Positions 8,503 to 16,310 of a stretch of 64,000 nucleotides of DNA are shown here, one piece after another (position 1 is the first letter of the stretch; each line of letters opens with the position of its first letter). The stretch lies in NCBI RefSeq assembly GCF_023630255.1, contig NZ_JALPRS010000002.1:496001-560000 (forward strand). Direction: 5' to 3'. The notes beneath the pieces were generated by a model, which was given only the letters and a program-made list of their open reading frames with translations, searched no databases and was not told the origin of the DNA. The translations under genes and the position numbers were made by a program. This DNA comes from Pontibacter deserti (GTDB lineage Bacteria; Bacteroidota; Bacteroidia; Cytophagales; Hymenobacteraceae).

Positions 8503-9894
8503 ATGTTAGATTCCTTAGAACATTTAACACCAGCACAGATTGTAGCAGAGCTGGATAAATATATCATCGGGCAGCAGGATGCTAAGCGTAATGTTGCCAT
8601 CGCGTTACGTAACCGCTGGCGCCGCATGAACGCCGATAAAAGCATACAAAAAGAAATAGTACCGAATAATATCCTGATGATCGGGGCGACAGGGGTAGGT
8701 AAAACGGAAATTGCCCGCCGCCTGGCTAAGATCGCAGATGCACCATTTACCAAAGTAGAGGCCTCTAAATTTACCGAAGTTGGCTACGTGGGCCGCGACG
8801 TGGAAAGCATGGTGCGCGACCTGGTAGAGCAGTCGGTGAACATGGTGAAGACCAGGAAAAAAGAAGAGGTAAAGCAGAAGGCCGCCGAGATAGTAGAAGA
8901 TATTATACTTGATGCATTAATTCCACCGATCCAGGGCAGGGCAGGTTCGCCGGTTAGTATGTCATCAGACCCGAATGTTATGCCGGATAACGATTACGAA
9001 CTGAACGAGCGCACCCGCGATAAATTCAGGGAAAAGATACGTAACGGCGAACTGGAAGACCGCAAGATCGAGATCCGTATTCAGCAAAGCGCCATGCCAG
9101 GTATGGGTGTTATGGGACCGGGCATGGACGAAGCCTCTATGATGAACATCCAGGAGATGATCAGCGGGATGATGCCGAAGAAGACCAAAAAGCGCAAAGT
9201 AACGATTGCTGAAGCCCGCAAGATTTTACTGGAAGAAGAAGCATCCAAACTCATCGACATGGATGAGGTAAAGGAAGAGGCCATCTTTAAAGCTGAAAAT
9301 TCCGGCGTTATTTTTATTGACGAGATTGATAAAGTGGCCAGCTCCAGCAAAAAAGGCAGCGGACCGGATGTAAGCCGCGAAGGGGTGCAGCGCGACCTTT
9401 TGCCTATAGTGGAAGGCTCTACTGTAAATACCAAGTATGGCGTCATCAACACGGACCATATCCTGTTTATAGCAGCTGGTGCGTTTCACGTGGCTAAGCC
9501 ATCAGACCTTATACCTGAGCTGCAGGGACGTTTTCCTATTCGTGTGGAGTTGCAAAGCCTGACCAAGGAAGATTTCTACCAGATATTGAAGTTCCCGAAG
9601 AACGCGCTTACCAAACAGTATGAAGCGCTGTTAGGCTCAGAAAACGTGTCCCTTACTTTTAACGACGAAGCCCTGGACGAAATAGCAAGTATGGCCTACG
9701 AAGTAAATGCTGAAGTAGAGAACATTGGAGCCCGACGTCTGCAAACCATCATGAGCCGCCTGCTGAACGATATTCTGTTTGATGTACCGGACAGGATAGG
9801 AGCCAACGCCCAGATTGTAGTTACCCGCGAAATGGTGCAGGAAAAACTTGCCGGTATGGTGAAGAACCGCGACCTGAGTGAGTATATTTTATAG
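8503..9894 (+). CDS. hslU: HslU (ClpY) ATPase subunit of the HslUV protease
   Basis: 463 residues. N-terminal LTPAQIVAELDKYIIGQ is diagnostic; Walker A GATGVGKT at 61-68; Walker B VIFIDEIDK at 269-277 (D273, E274). Between them is the HslU I domain (~110-240), here Met-rich (PGMGVMGPGMDEASMM). The C-terminal tail (DLSEYIL) is the segment that docks into the HslV peptidase. HslU unfolds substrates and feeds them to HslV. hslV is not adjacent, so the pair is split in this genome. A hairpin with a T-rich tail follows at 9961-10002. Confidence 0.96.
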   Translation: MLDSLEHLTPAQIVAELDKYIIGQQDAKRNVAIALRNRWRRMNADKSIQKEIVPNNILMIGATGVGKTEIARRLAKIADAPFTKVEASKFTEVGYVGRDVESMVRDLVEQSVNMVKTRKKEEVKQKAAEIVEDIILDALIPPIQGRAGSPVSMSSDPNVMPDNDYELNERTRDKFREKIRNGELEDRKIEIRIQQSAMPGMGVMGPGMDEASMMNIQEMISGMMPKKTKKRKVTIAEARKILLEEEASKLIDMDEVKEEAIFKAENSGVIFIDEIDKVASSSKKGSGPDVSREGVQRDLLPIVEGSTVNTKYGVINTDHILFIAAGAFHVAKPSDLIPELQGRFPIRVELQSLTKEDFYQILKFPKNALTKQYEALLGSENVSLTFNDEALDEIASMAYEVNAEVENIGARRLQTIMSRLLNDILFDVPDRIGANAQIVVTREMVQEKLAGMVKNRDLSEYIL

Positions 9895-9960
9895 TTAAAA
9901 AGTTAGAAAGGTATAAACTATAGCCACAAACAGCGGGGTACATAGTTTTGAGACTATACT

Positions 9961-10009
9961 TTAAAGCCGACAGTTTTGTAAAAGCAGAGCTGCCGGCTTT
10001 AATTTTTGG
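9961..10009 (+). terminator. Probable intrinsic terminator after hslU
   Basis: TTAAAGCCGACAG (9961-9973) pairs with CTGCCGGCTTTAA (9990-10002) with one internal mismatch and a 16-base loop, followed by a T-rich run. Confidence 0.6.
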
Positions 10010-10101
10010 TTGGGATTTTATACTTTATACTTCAGTTGTAACTATAACCTTTCCCGACCTTAACCCCGTAATTCAAAATTCTTAATTCATCATTCATAAT
10101 T

Positions 10102-10839
10102 GTGAACGAAGTGAACATCTACATCATAACCGGAACAAGCAAAGGTATAGGCAAAGCCCTGACAGAAGAATTACTAAAAGACGAGAACAACCATGTAATA
10201 GGTGTTTGCCGCAACAGCACTATCAACCATAAAAACTACCGTCATCAGCCTTTGGATTTCTCGGATATACCTGCCGTTGAGCACAACCTGCAAAAAGTGT
10301 TTCTGCCTTACACCGATGCCGAAAAGCTGGTGCTGATAAACAATGCTGGCGTATTGGGTGATATCGGATATGTAGGTGAAGGCATGCCGAACGAGCGTTT
10401 CGAGTTTGTGTTTGATATTAATGTGATCGTGCCTGCCATGCTGATGAACACCTTTTTGCAGGTATACCAGCAGCACCCAGCTCAGAAACTTATAGTTAAC
10501 ATCAGCTCGGGAGCAGGCAAATACCCTATTGATGGCTGGGCGAGTTATTGTGCCTCTAAAGCTGCCCTGGATATGCTTTCACTTACAATACAAAAGGAAC
10601 AGGACATGCGCGGATCAGGTGTAAAAGTATATGCCCTGGCACCTGGAGTAGTAGATACAGCCATGCAGGAACATATCAGAGAAGCCGATGCCGACCGCTT
10701 CAGTACAGTAGAGAAATTTAGGGACTACAAAGCCAACAACCAACTGGCCCAGCCCGAGGATGTCGCGCAGAAGATTTTATACTTCCTGAACCACACCGAT
10801 AAGTATACCGACGTGATACAGGATGCTCGGAATATGTGA
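10102..10839 (+). CDS. Short-chain dehydrogenase/reductase (sepiapterin/benzil reductase-like)
   Basis: 245 residues from a GTG start at 10102; no in-frame ATG precedes the nucleotide-binding motif, and a second GTG at 10111 is the alternative. Rossmann motif TGTSKGIG at residues 10-17, NNAG motif near 80, catalytic Ser in ISSGAG, and Tyr149-xxx-Lys153 (YCASK). The form with a short N-terminus and VDTAMQ after the active site resembles the sepiapterin reductase / (S)-benzoin-forming benzil reductase group; the substrate cannot be read from sequence. Probably NADPH-dependent and cytosolic. The gene stands alone, flanked on both sides by AATT-rich simple-word repeats. Confidence 0.85.
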   Translation: MNEVNIYIITGTSKGIGKALTEELLKDENNHVIGVCRNSTINHKNYRHQPLDFSDIPAVEHNLQKVFLPYTDAEKLVLINNAGVLGDIGYVGEGMPNERFEFVFDINVIVPAMLMNTFLQVYQQHPAQKLIVNISSGAGKYPIDGWASYCASKAALDMLSLTIQKEQDMRGSGVKVYALAPGVVDTAMQEHIREADADRFSTVEKFRDYKANNQLAQPEDVAQKILYFLNHTDKYTDVIQDARNM

Positions 10840-10843
10840 TTTA

Positions 10844-10870
10844 GAATTACGAATTACGAATTACGAATTC
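10844..10870. repeat. Tandem heptamer GAATTAC x3
   Basis: Three perfect direct copies of GAATTAC (10844-10864) followed by a partial copy, just after the SDR stop codon. The other side of the SDR gene (10068-10101) has a similar run of AATTC/ATTCAT words. Confidence 0.8.
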
Positions 10871-10974
10871 ATTTTCTTAAACAACTATAGTTTGGCCTGG
10901 AGATCCGAAACACTAAAACGAAACACCAAATACCAAACACGATAAACGAATAACTATCAACGAGTAACAAAACC

Positions 10975-11004
10975 GCCTGGCCTTAGTAGCCGGGCTTTTT
11001 GTTT
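10975..11004 (+). terminator. Intrinsic terminator downstream of the SDR gene
   Basis: GCCTGGC (10975-10981) pairs with GCCGGGC (10989-10995) with one G-T wobble and a seven-base loop, followed by TTTTTGTTTT. Confidence 0.65.
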
Positions 11005-11145
11005 TATGCTGATCTGGTTGCTGCATAAGCTTGCTTATTTATAGCAGAAAAACTATCTTAACCTTAGCTACAAAGTATATTGCCGTACGTTTAAGACTAT
11101 GCAAGCAATTTATACTTTCTTGCCTTAACCTAACTAACCCAAGCC

Positions 11146-13044
11146 ATGCAGAACTACCAGATAAAAACCTTTGAACAGTACCAGGCAGCCTACAAACGAA
11201 GCGTGGAAGACCCGGAAGGATTCTGGAGTGATATAGCCGATACGTTTACCTGGCGCAAAAAGTGGAATACTACGTTGGAGTGGAATTTTGAAGAGCCGAA
11301 TATAAACTGGTTTAAAGGCGGAAAGCTGAACATCACCGAAAACTGCCTGGACCGCCACCTGAAAACCCGCGGCAATAAACTGGCACTGATCTGGGAGCCC
11401 AACGACCCCAAAGAACGCTTTGTGCGCTTTACTTACCGCGAGCTGCACGAGAAAGTATGCCAGTTTGCCAATGTGTTGAAAAAGAATGGCGTGCAGAAAG
11501 GAGATCGCGTGTGTATTTACATGCCGATGATTCCAGAGCTAGCTTTTGCTGTGTTGGCCTGTGCACGAATCGGGGCAATTCATTCGGTTATTTTTGCAGG
11601 CTTCTCTGCCGTAAGTATGGCCGACAGGATTAACGATGCGGGTGCAAAAATGGTGCTTACTTCGGATGGTCTGAACCGTGGCTCTAAGCAGATACCAGTA
11701 AAACGTGTGGTAGACGAAGCCTTGGAAAGCTGCCCATCAGTAGAGAAAGTAGTTGTAGTAGAGCGCCTGGGTTGGGCTGTAAATATGGTAGAGGGCCGCG
11801 ATGTATGGTATCATGATGAGGTAAAAGATGTAAGCAAAGACTGCCCTGCCGAAGAAATGGACGCCGAAGATATGCTGTTTATATTGTATACTTCAGGCTC
11901 GACGGGCAAACCGAAAGGGGTGGTGCATACCTGTGGTGGCTACATGGTATATGCGCAGTATACTTTCATGAACGTGTTCCAGTACGAGGAAAGCGATATT
12001 TACTGGTGCACCGCCGACATCGGCTGGATTACCGGCCATACGTACCTGCTGTACGGTCCGCTGCTAAGTGGCGCAACTACGCTGATGTTTGAAGGCGTGC
12101 CTACTTACCCCGATATGGGCCGTTTCTGGCAGGTGTGCGATAAGTTCGGTGTATCTATTTTCTATACAGCGCCAACGGCCATCCGGTCACTTATGAGCGG
12201 CGATATAGACCACGTACTTTCTTATAGTTTAGATTCATTAAAGGTATTGGGTTCTGTAGGCGAACCAATAAACGAAGAAGCCTGGCACTGGTACCACACC
12301 CACGTGGGTAAAGAGCGCTGCCCGCTGGTAGATACCTGGTGGCAAACCGAAACCGGAGGCATCATGATCTCTACACTAGCTGGTGTAACCCCTATGAAAC
12401 CAGCCCATGCCACGCTGCCATTGCCAGGTATACAACCTATACTTGTTAACAGCGACGGTTCCGAAATTACAGAGAATGAAGTAGAAGGCCACCTGTGCAT
12501 GAAATTTCCGTGGCCGGGCATCATACGTACTACTTATGGCGACCATGAGCGTGCACGCCTGAGCTACTTCTCTACTTACAAAGGTCTATACTTTACCGGC
12601 GATGGAGCCAAGCGCGACGAGAACGGTTTATACCGCATCATAGGTCGGGTAGATGATGTAATCAACGTATCCGGTCACCGTTTTGGAACTGCCGAGATTG
12701 AAGAAGCCATTAACCATAACCAGCATGTGGTAGAATCGGCTGTAGTAGGTTACCCACACGACCTGAAAGGCCAAGGGATTTACGCCTTTGTTGTCTGCAA
12801 AGATAAGCCGGAGCGCGAAGATTATTTGCGTGCCGAGATCATCGAAACGGTGGTAGAGAAGATTGGCAAAATTGCCAAGCCGGATAAGATTCAGATCGTA
12901 AGTGGCCTGCCCAAAACCCGCTCCGGAAAAATCATGCGCCGCATTCTGCGCAAAGTAGCCGAAGGCGATATCTCTAACCTGGGCGACACTTCCACCTTGT
13001 TAGATCCGGATGTAGTGGATGAGATAAAGGCCGGAGCGTTGTAA
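11146..13044 (+). CDS. acs: Acetyl-CoA synthetase (acetate-CoA ligase, AMP-forming)
   Basis: 632 residues, the usual Acs length. ANL-superfamily motifs: YTSGSTGKPKGVVHT (P-loop-like A3), DTWWQTETGG (A5), YFTGDGAKRDENG (A7), and the C-terminal PKTRSGKIMRR with Lys595, the residue needed for adenylation and the target of regulatory acetylation in known Acs enzymes. The N-terminal region (FWSDIADTFTWRKKW) and the WCTADIGWITGH motif separate Acs from propionyl- and acyl-CoA synthetases. It converts acetate, ATP and CoA to acetyl-CoA in the cytosol. No acetyltransferase or acetate permease lies next to it. A 30-bp hairpin follows immediately. Confidence 0.96.
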   Translation: MQNYQIKTFEQYQAAYKRSVEDPEGFWSDIADTFTWRKKWNTTLEWNFEEPNINWFKGGKLNITENCLDRHLKTRGNKLALIWEPNDPKERFVRFTYRELHEKVCQFANVLKKNGVQKGDRVCIYMPMIPELAFAVLACARIGAIHSVIFAGFSAVSMADRINDAGAKMVLTSDGLNRGSKQIPVKRVVDEALESCPSVEKVVVVERLGWAVNMVEGRDVWYHDEVKDVSKDCPAEEMDAEDMLFILYTSGSTGKPKGVVHTCGGYMVYAQYTFMNVFQYEESDIYWCTADIGWITGHTYLLYGPLLSGATTLMFEGVPTYPDMGRFWQVCDKFGVSIFYTAPTAIRSLMSGDIDHVLSYSLDSLKVLGSVGEPINEEAWHWYHTHVGKERCPLVDTWWQTETGGIMISTLAGVTPMKPAHATLPLPGIQPILVNSDGSEITENEVEGHLCMKFPWPGIIRTTYGDHERARLSYFSTYKGLYFTGDGAKRDENGLYRIIGRVDDVINVSGHRFGTAEIEEAINHNQHVVESAVVGYPHDLKGQGIYAFVVCKDKPEREDYLRAEIIETVVEKIGKIAKPDKIQIVSGLPKTRSGKIMRRILRKVAEGDISNLGDTSTLLDPDVVDEIKAGAL

Positions 13045-13046
13045 TT

Positions 13047-13114
13047 TATTGATTAGTTTAAGTGTAAAGTCCTGCAGTGCCTATTGTAGGACTTTATACT
13101 TAAACTAATCAATA
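13047..13114. repeat. 30-bp stem hairpin after acs
   Basis: Bases 13047-13076 and 13085-13114 are inverted copies, identical except for two positions that form G-T wobbles in RNA, around an eight-base loop (GTGCCTAT). The left arm begins two bases after the acs stop codon. The stem is AT-rich with no T run after it, so it may protect the mRNA 3' end or be a small palindromic repeat rather than a standard terminator. Confidence 0.75.
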
Positions 13115-13351
13115 ACCCTTCAAGCCTGGAGGTGTACTTCAAAGACCTAGTCTGTCTAAATTCGCACAGAACAACACCTACAAGATAGGTTAAACTACCG
13201 CTGAAAATCATCAAATATTATCTGTGAGTACTCTTAATGTGTTCGTGGCATTACTAGCGTTACTGGTCCAAATAATGGAATAACTATAGTAATGGGAGAG
13301 GGGCAACAAGAAAAACATTTAGGGTAATATTTATAAGTGCCTATATAGTTT
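13115..13351. other. Intergenic region before the LRR-type lipoprotein
   Basis: About 240 bases with no supported gene; the whole gap from acs to the lipoprotein start is 353 bases including the long hairpin. Only short, interrupted reading frames were found. Its origin is unclear. Confidence 0.5.
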
Positions 13352-13359
13352 TATGTTTG
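13352..13359 (+). promoter_or_regulatory. Candidate -7 element deciding the start of the LRR-type lipoprotein
   Basis: TATGTTTG fits TAnnTTTG exactly. It overlaps the earliest in-frame ATG (13353), so translation more likely begins at ATG 13398, which also gives a proper lipoprotein signal peptide. No TTG was seen at -33 spacing. Confidence 0.35.
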
Positions 13360-13397
13360 TATTTTTAAGAACATCTCAACACGGAACTACTGCATAC

Positions 13398-14495
13398 ATG
13401 AAGGGTATACTGATCATAATACTTGTTACAATCTCACTTTATAGTTGTAAGAAGGAAGACGTTTTTAATCCTGTATTCACAGGGAATGTGGAGCTTAAAA
13501 GTCAACAGGAAGTAGATGCTTTTGCTGCTAAAGGGTATACCGAGATCAATGGATCCTTAACAATAGGAGCCATGTCTGAAACGGATATAACAAATTTACA
13601 AGGCCTTAAGAGCCTGACGAAAGTAAGTGATGAATTAAGTATACTCAGAAATATTAACCTTGCCAGTTTAGATGGCTTGCATAACATAGCAACGGTAGGC
13701 TCCAGATTATTTGTATACCAGAATACAACGCTAAAGAATCTTGATGGCCTGAATGGTTTATCTTCAGTAGGAAGTTTACAGCCGGATAAAAATCGAAGAG
13801 GTATTACTATTGATATGAATCCAGCATTGCTAAATGTTGATGGTTTAGCAAACGCAGTATTAGAGGGAGGTAGTTTATTTGTAGAAGAGAATGCTTCTTT
13901 AGTTAACCTGGATGGGTTAGGTAATATCTCGGGAGCAATTGTAGAATTAATTATTAGCGAAAATAACGATTTAGTAAGTATAACCGGGCTGGAGGGCATT
14001 ACATCGGCGAGTGGTGGCTGGTTTACTATTAGTAACAACCCGAAACTTACAAGCCTGGCCGGATTAGAGAATATCCGTACAATTGGGGGGCATGTTAAAT
14101 TAATGTCTAACGATGCTATTACAGACCTTCAAGGGCTTAATGGAGTAACTGAGATTGGTGGAGGACTGGAAATATATGGGAATGATGCCCTGGCAAGTAT
14201 TAAAGAACTTGGTAACCTTACATCTATAGGTCATAACCCTATGATGGGAAATAGCAGGCTGATTATAACAGCTAATGGGCCGCTAGTTACTATTGACGGG
14301 TTAGAGAAGCTTAAGGCATTGAACGGGTTTTTAGAAATTGGCTGGAATAAGAGTTTGCGTAACTTTTGTGCCATAAAAGGCTTACTTGAAAATGAAGAGC
14401 TGGTAGAAGAAGGAGAGTTTAAGGATTATATCGTAAACGGGAATGCTTATAACCCAACTATCCAAAATATACTAAACGGCAATTGTTTCAGGTAA
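13398..14495 (+). CDS. Surface lipoprotein with leucine-rich / receptor-L-domain-like repeats
   Basis: 365 residues from ATG 13398. Residues 1-17 are a lipoprotein signal peptide with lipobox LYSC (Cys17) followed by KKED. The remainder is built of ~23-25-residue repeats of the form LxGLxxIxxIGGxLxIxxNxxLxxL (for example TSLAGLENIRTIGG), typical of Receptor-L-domain-like or LRR_5-type solenoids. A cysteine pair near the C-terminus (FCAIKG and NGNCF) may cap the fold. Likely exposed on the cell surface for ligand or surface binding; no enzyme motif. The gene is AT-richer than acs before it and stands alone, so horizontal acquisition is possible. Confidence 0.75.
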   Translation: MKGILIIILVTISLYSCKKEDVFNPVFTGNVELKSQQEVDAFAAKGYTEINGSLTIGAMSETDITNLQGLKSLTKVSDELSILRNINLASLDGLHNIATVGSRLFVYQNTTLKNLDGLNGLSSVGSLQPDKNRRGITIDMNPALLNVDGLANAVLEGGSLFVEENASLVNLDGLGNISGAIVELIISENNDLVSITGLEGITSASGGWFTISNNPKLTSLAGLENIRTIGGHVKLMSNDAITDLQGLNGVTEIGGGLEIYGNDALASIKELGNLTSIGHNPMMGNSRLIITANGPLVTIDGLEKLKALNGFLEIGWNKSLRNFCAIKGLLENEELVEEGEFKDYIVNGNAYNPTIQNILNGNCFR

Positions 14496-14567
14496 GATTG
14501 TAGACTATAAAATTATTCAAAATTACGCTAACTGTTAACTATTAAACTTTATTCAAATCACATCCCC

Positions 14568-14948
14568 ATGCCCAGAAAAGCCTTTACTGCCGAAGGTGCC
14601 GTATCCGTTGGTCCTTACTCGCATGCTGTAGAAACTGGTAACCTATTATACTTATCCGGCCAAACGCCAATAGATGCTGCTACTGGTAAACTGGTGGAAG
14701 GAGACATTTCAGCCCAGACGGAGCAGTGCTTTGTAAATCTTTTTGCGGTGCTTAAAGCAGCAGACCTTACCCCGGACGATGTAGTGAAAGTAAATGTGTT
14801 CCTAACTGACATGGCCAACTTCAGCGCGATGAATGAAGTGTATAAAACGCAGTTCTCAGAGCCTTACCCGGCACGTACAACTATAGGCGTGGCATCCTTA
14901 CCACTGGGCGCGCAGGTAGAAGTTGAAATGATAGCAGCCAGAAAATAG
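14568..14948 (+). CDS. ridA: RidA family reactive-intermediate (imine) deaminase
   Basis: 126 residues, the full family length. Typical features: GPYSHAVETGNLLYLSGQTPID near the N-terminus, the VKVNVFLTDMANF segment, and the conserved arginine in PARTTIGV that binds the substrate carboxylate, followed by LPLGAQVEVEMIA. RidA trimers hydrolyse reactive enamines/imines made by PLP enzymes such as threonine dehydratase. No threonine dehydratase gene is adjacent; ilvE lies about 7 kb downstream. Gene is complete and unremarkable. Confidence 0.93.
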   Translation: MPRKAFTAEGAVSVGPYSHAVETGNLLYLSGQTPIDAATGKLVEGDISAQTEQCFVNLFAVLKAADLTPDDVVKVNVFLTDMANFSAMNEVYKTQFSEPYPARTTIGVASLPLGAQVEVEMIAARK

Positions 14949-14980
14949 GTTTTACCACAGCCGCCAATTTTAAAACCCCT

Positions 14981-14988
14981 TATCTTTG
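14981..14988 (+). promoter_or_regulatory. Candidate -7 element for the NUDIX gene
   Basis: TATCTTTG (TAnnTTTG), followed by CATCGCAAC, 20 bases before the ATG at 15009. A -33 TTG at the preferred spacing is not obvious. Confidence 0.5.
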
Positions 14989-15008
14989 CATCGCAACAAA
15001 GCATAGCT

Positions 15009-15563
15009 ATGATAGACGAGCAGCATAACCCCTGGACTACCCTTTCATCGAAAAATATCTACCAAAACCCCTGGATAAAAGTGCGCGAAGACAAAGTGCT
15101 GAACCCTAAAGGTGGCGAAGGTATTTACGGTGTGGTAAGCATGAAGAACAAAGCTATCGGCATTATTCCGATAGATGATGAAGGTTATACTTACCTGATT
15201 GGCCAGTACCGCTACCCGCTCAACGAATATAGCTGGGAAATACCAATGGGGGGTGGTTTGGTAGAGAACGATATCCTTGAATCAGCAAAACGCGAACTAC
15301 AGGAAGAAACTGGTTTTACTGCTGCAAAATGGACGAATATTTGCCGCCTGCATACTTCCAACTCCGTTACCGACGAAGAAGGCTTCGTTTTTCTGGCACA
15401 GGAATTAACCGCAGGTGATACCGCTTTTGAGGAAACAGAAGAACTGCACATCAAACGCGTACTATTCACCGAAGCCGTGCGCATGGCACTTAATAATGAG
15501 ATAACTGACGCTATCAGCGTTGCAGGTATCCTAAAAGCTGCTTTTATACTTGGAGTCAGGTAA
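15009..15563 (+). CDS. NUDIX hydrolase (ADP-ribose pyrophosphatase-like)
   Basis: 184 residues. The Nudix box occupies about residues 81-103, with catalytic REL-QEE-TGF (R95, E96, E99, E100). The first conserved Glu of the G-x5-E-x7-RE pattern appears to be Asn (N87, next to E86), a departure that may be compensated by E86 or mark a subgroup with a one-residue shift. Upstream EIPMGGG and the YLIGQYRYPLN strand resemble ADP-ribose / nucleoside-diphosphate-sugar pyrophosphatases. It probably hydrolyses a nucleoside diphosphate linked to another moiety; the substrate is not predictable. Preceded by its own TATCTTTG element. Confidence 0.87.
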   Translation: MIDEQHNPWTTLSSKNIYQNPWIKVREDKVLNPKGGEGIYGVVSMKNKAIGIIPIDDEGYTYLIGQYRYPLNEYSWEIPMGGGLVENDILESAKRELQEETGFTAAKWTNICRLHTSNSVTDEEGFVFLAQELTAGDTAFEETEELHIKRVLFTEAVRMALNNEITDAISVAGILKAAFILGVR

Positions 15564-15719
15564 GTTTTCCCTTTCCAGCCTCTTGTCAGACTCCGGATTT
15601 GCAGATTAATATAGACTTCGTAGCATCCGTAGGTCCTATTAGCGTCTGGCTACGAAGCAAAGGTTATTGGCAAAGACGCTCTAAGGTTTTGTAAACGCTC
15701 GGAAGTGATTTCTGTCTTT

Positions 15720-16183
15720 GCTATAGTTGCCGTGGTCCAACCATCCCCAGCCCCTCCTGGTCTAAGGCGGGGAGCTTTCCATGCCCCTAACGTTTCATCA
15801 ACTATAGTTCTATAGTTACAGCCTGTGAACGAACAGGTTATGACCAGTACCTACGAAACTACAACCACGAGAAAGCTATATAACTATATCAGCTCAAACA
15901 AACTATAAAATTAGCTATCGAACTGATTTCAGTCTTTGGGTTGAGCGCCTTTGATTTGTTGCGGTGCCGAAGGCAACACGAGCACAGCGAGGGTAGCTTC
16001 AAATCAGCAGCGCGATGCCCGAAGACGGGGCCTCGCGGCCGTGAGCACACCAAAGCTAACTATAGAAAGGTAGGTGAGTAGAGCTCCCAGGATTGGAGGC
16101 AGCTATAGAATAAAGGCTTGGTTCAATTAATTATATAATCTAATAGGACATATAAGATCCCTCGGCTAACGCTCGGGATGACA
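15720..16183. repeat. Mosaic intergenic repeat block, copy A
   Basis: This block is the inverted counterpart of 49729-50270. Matching sub-blocks, in order: the GTGGTCCAACCATCCCC...GGCGGGGAG element (15731-15774), a GTAACTATAG...CCTACGAAACTACAACCACGA element (about 15805-15870), a GC-rich ~135-base segment (about 15936-16056), CTCCCAGGA (about 16083-16091), and GATCCCTCGG..CGCTCGGGATGACA (16157-16182). No reading frame is conserved between the copies, so it is non-coding. Function unknown. Confidence 0.85.
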
Positions 16184-16275
16184 AGGCGGAAACTATAAAC
16201 TGTACTTCTAACCATACCATTCACCACTACACCACCATATTGAATTATTCTGCAGCGGCAGTGGTTTTTGAAGCG

Positions 16276-16305
16276 TTGAACAATGCTGGAATATTCTTAC
16301 ATTTG
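16276..16305 (+). promoter_or_regulatory. Candidate promoter of plsC (TTG, 19 bases, TACATTTG)
   Basis: TTG at 16276-16278 is 19 bases before TACATTTG (16298-16305), the spacing and form of the Bacteroidota -33/-7 promoter. It ends only five bases before the plsC ATG, which would make the mRNA leaderless or nearly so. Confidence 0.55.
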
Positions 16306-16310
16306 ATCCC

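Larger units (their letters stand above)
10840..11145. other. Intergenic region between the SDR gene and acs
   Basis: 306 bases without a gene: the GAATTAC repeats, a run of AAACAC/AAACGA-like simple words (10905-10955), and a terminator hairpin at 10975-11004. The last ~140 bases before acs contain no recognisable TAnnTTTG element and no riboswitch-like fold that I can see. Confidence 0.6.
15564..16310. other. 747-base intergenic region between the NUDIX gene and plsC
   Basis: Holds repeat copy A, and before it a hairpin with 9-bp arms CTTCGTAGC (15616-15624) and GCTACGAAG (15649-15657). The last ~125 bases hold the plsC promoter candidate. No gene is supported. Confidence 0.6.

Noticed and set aside
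13225..13325. Possible remnant gene before the LRR-type lipoprotein
   Set aside because: Only a ~24-codon open stretch with no recognisable family; not enough to call a pseudogene.
13353..13397. Upstream ATG for the LRR-type lipoprotein
   Set aside because: It coincides with a TATGTTTG promoter element and would remove the normal lipoprotein signal; ATG 13398 is preferred.
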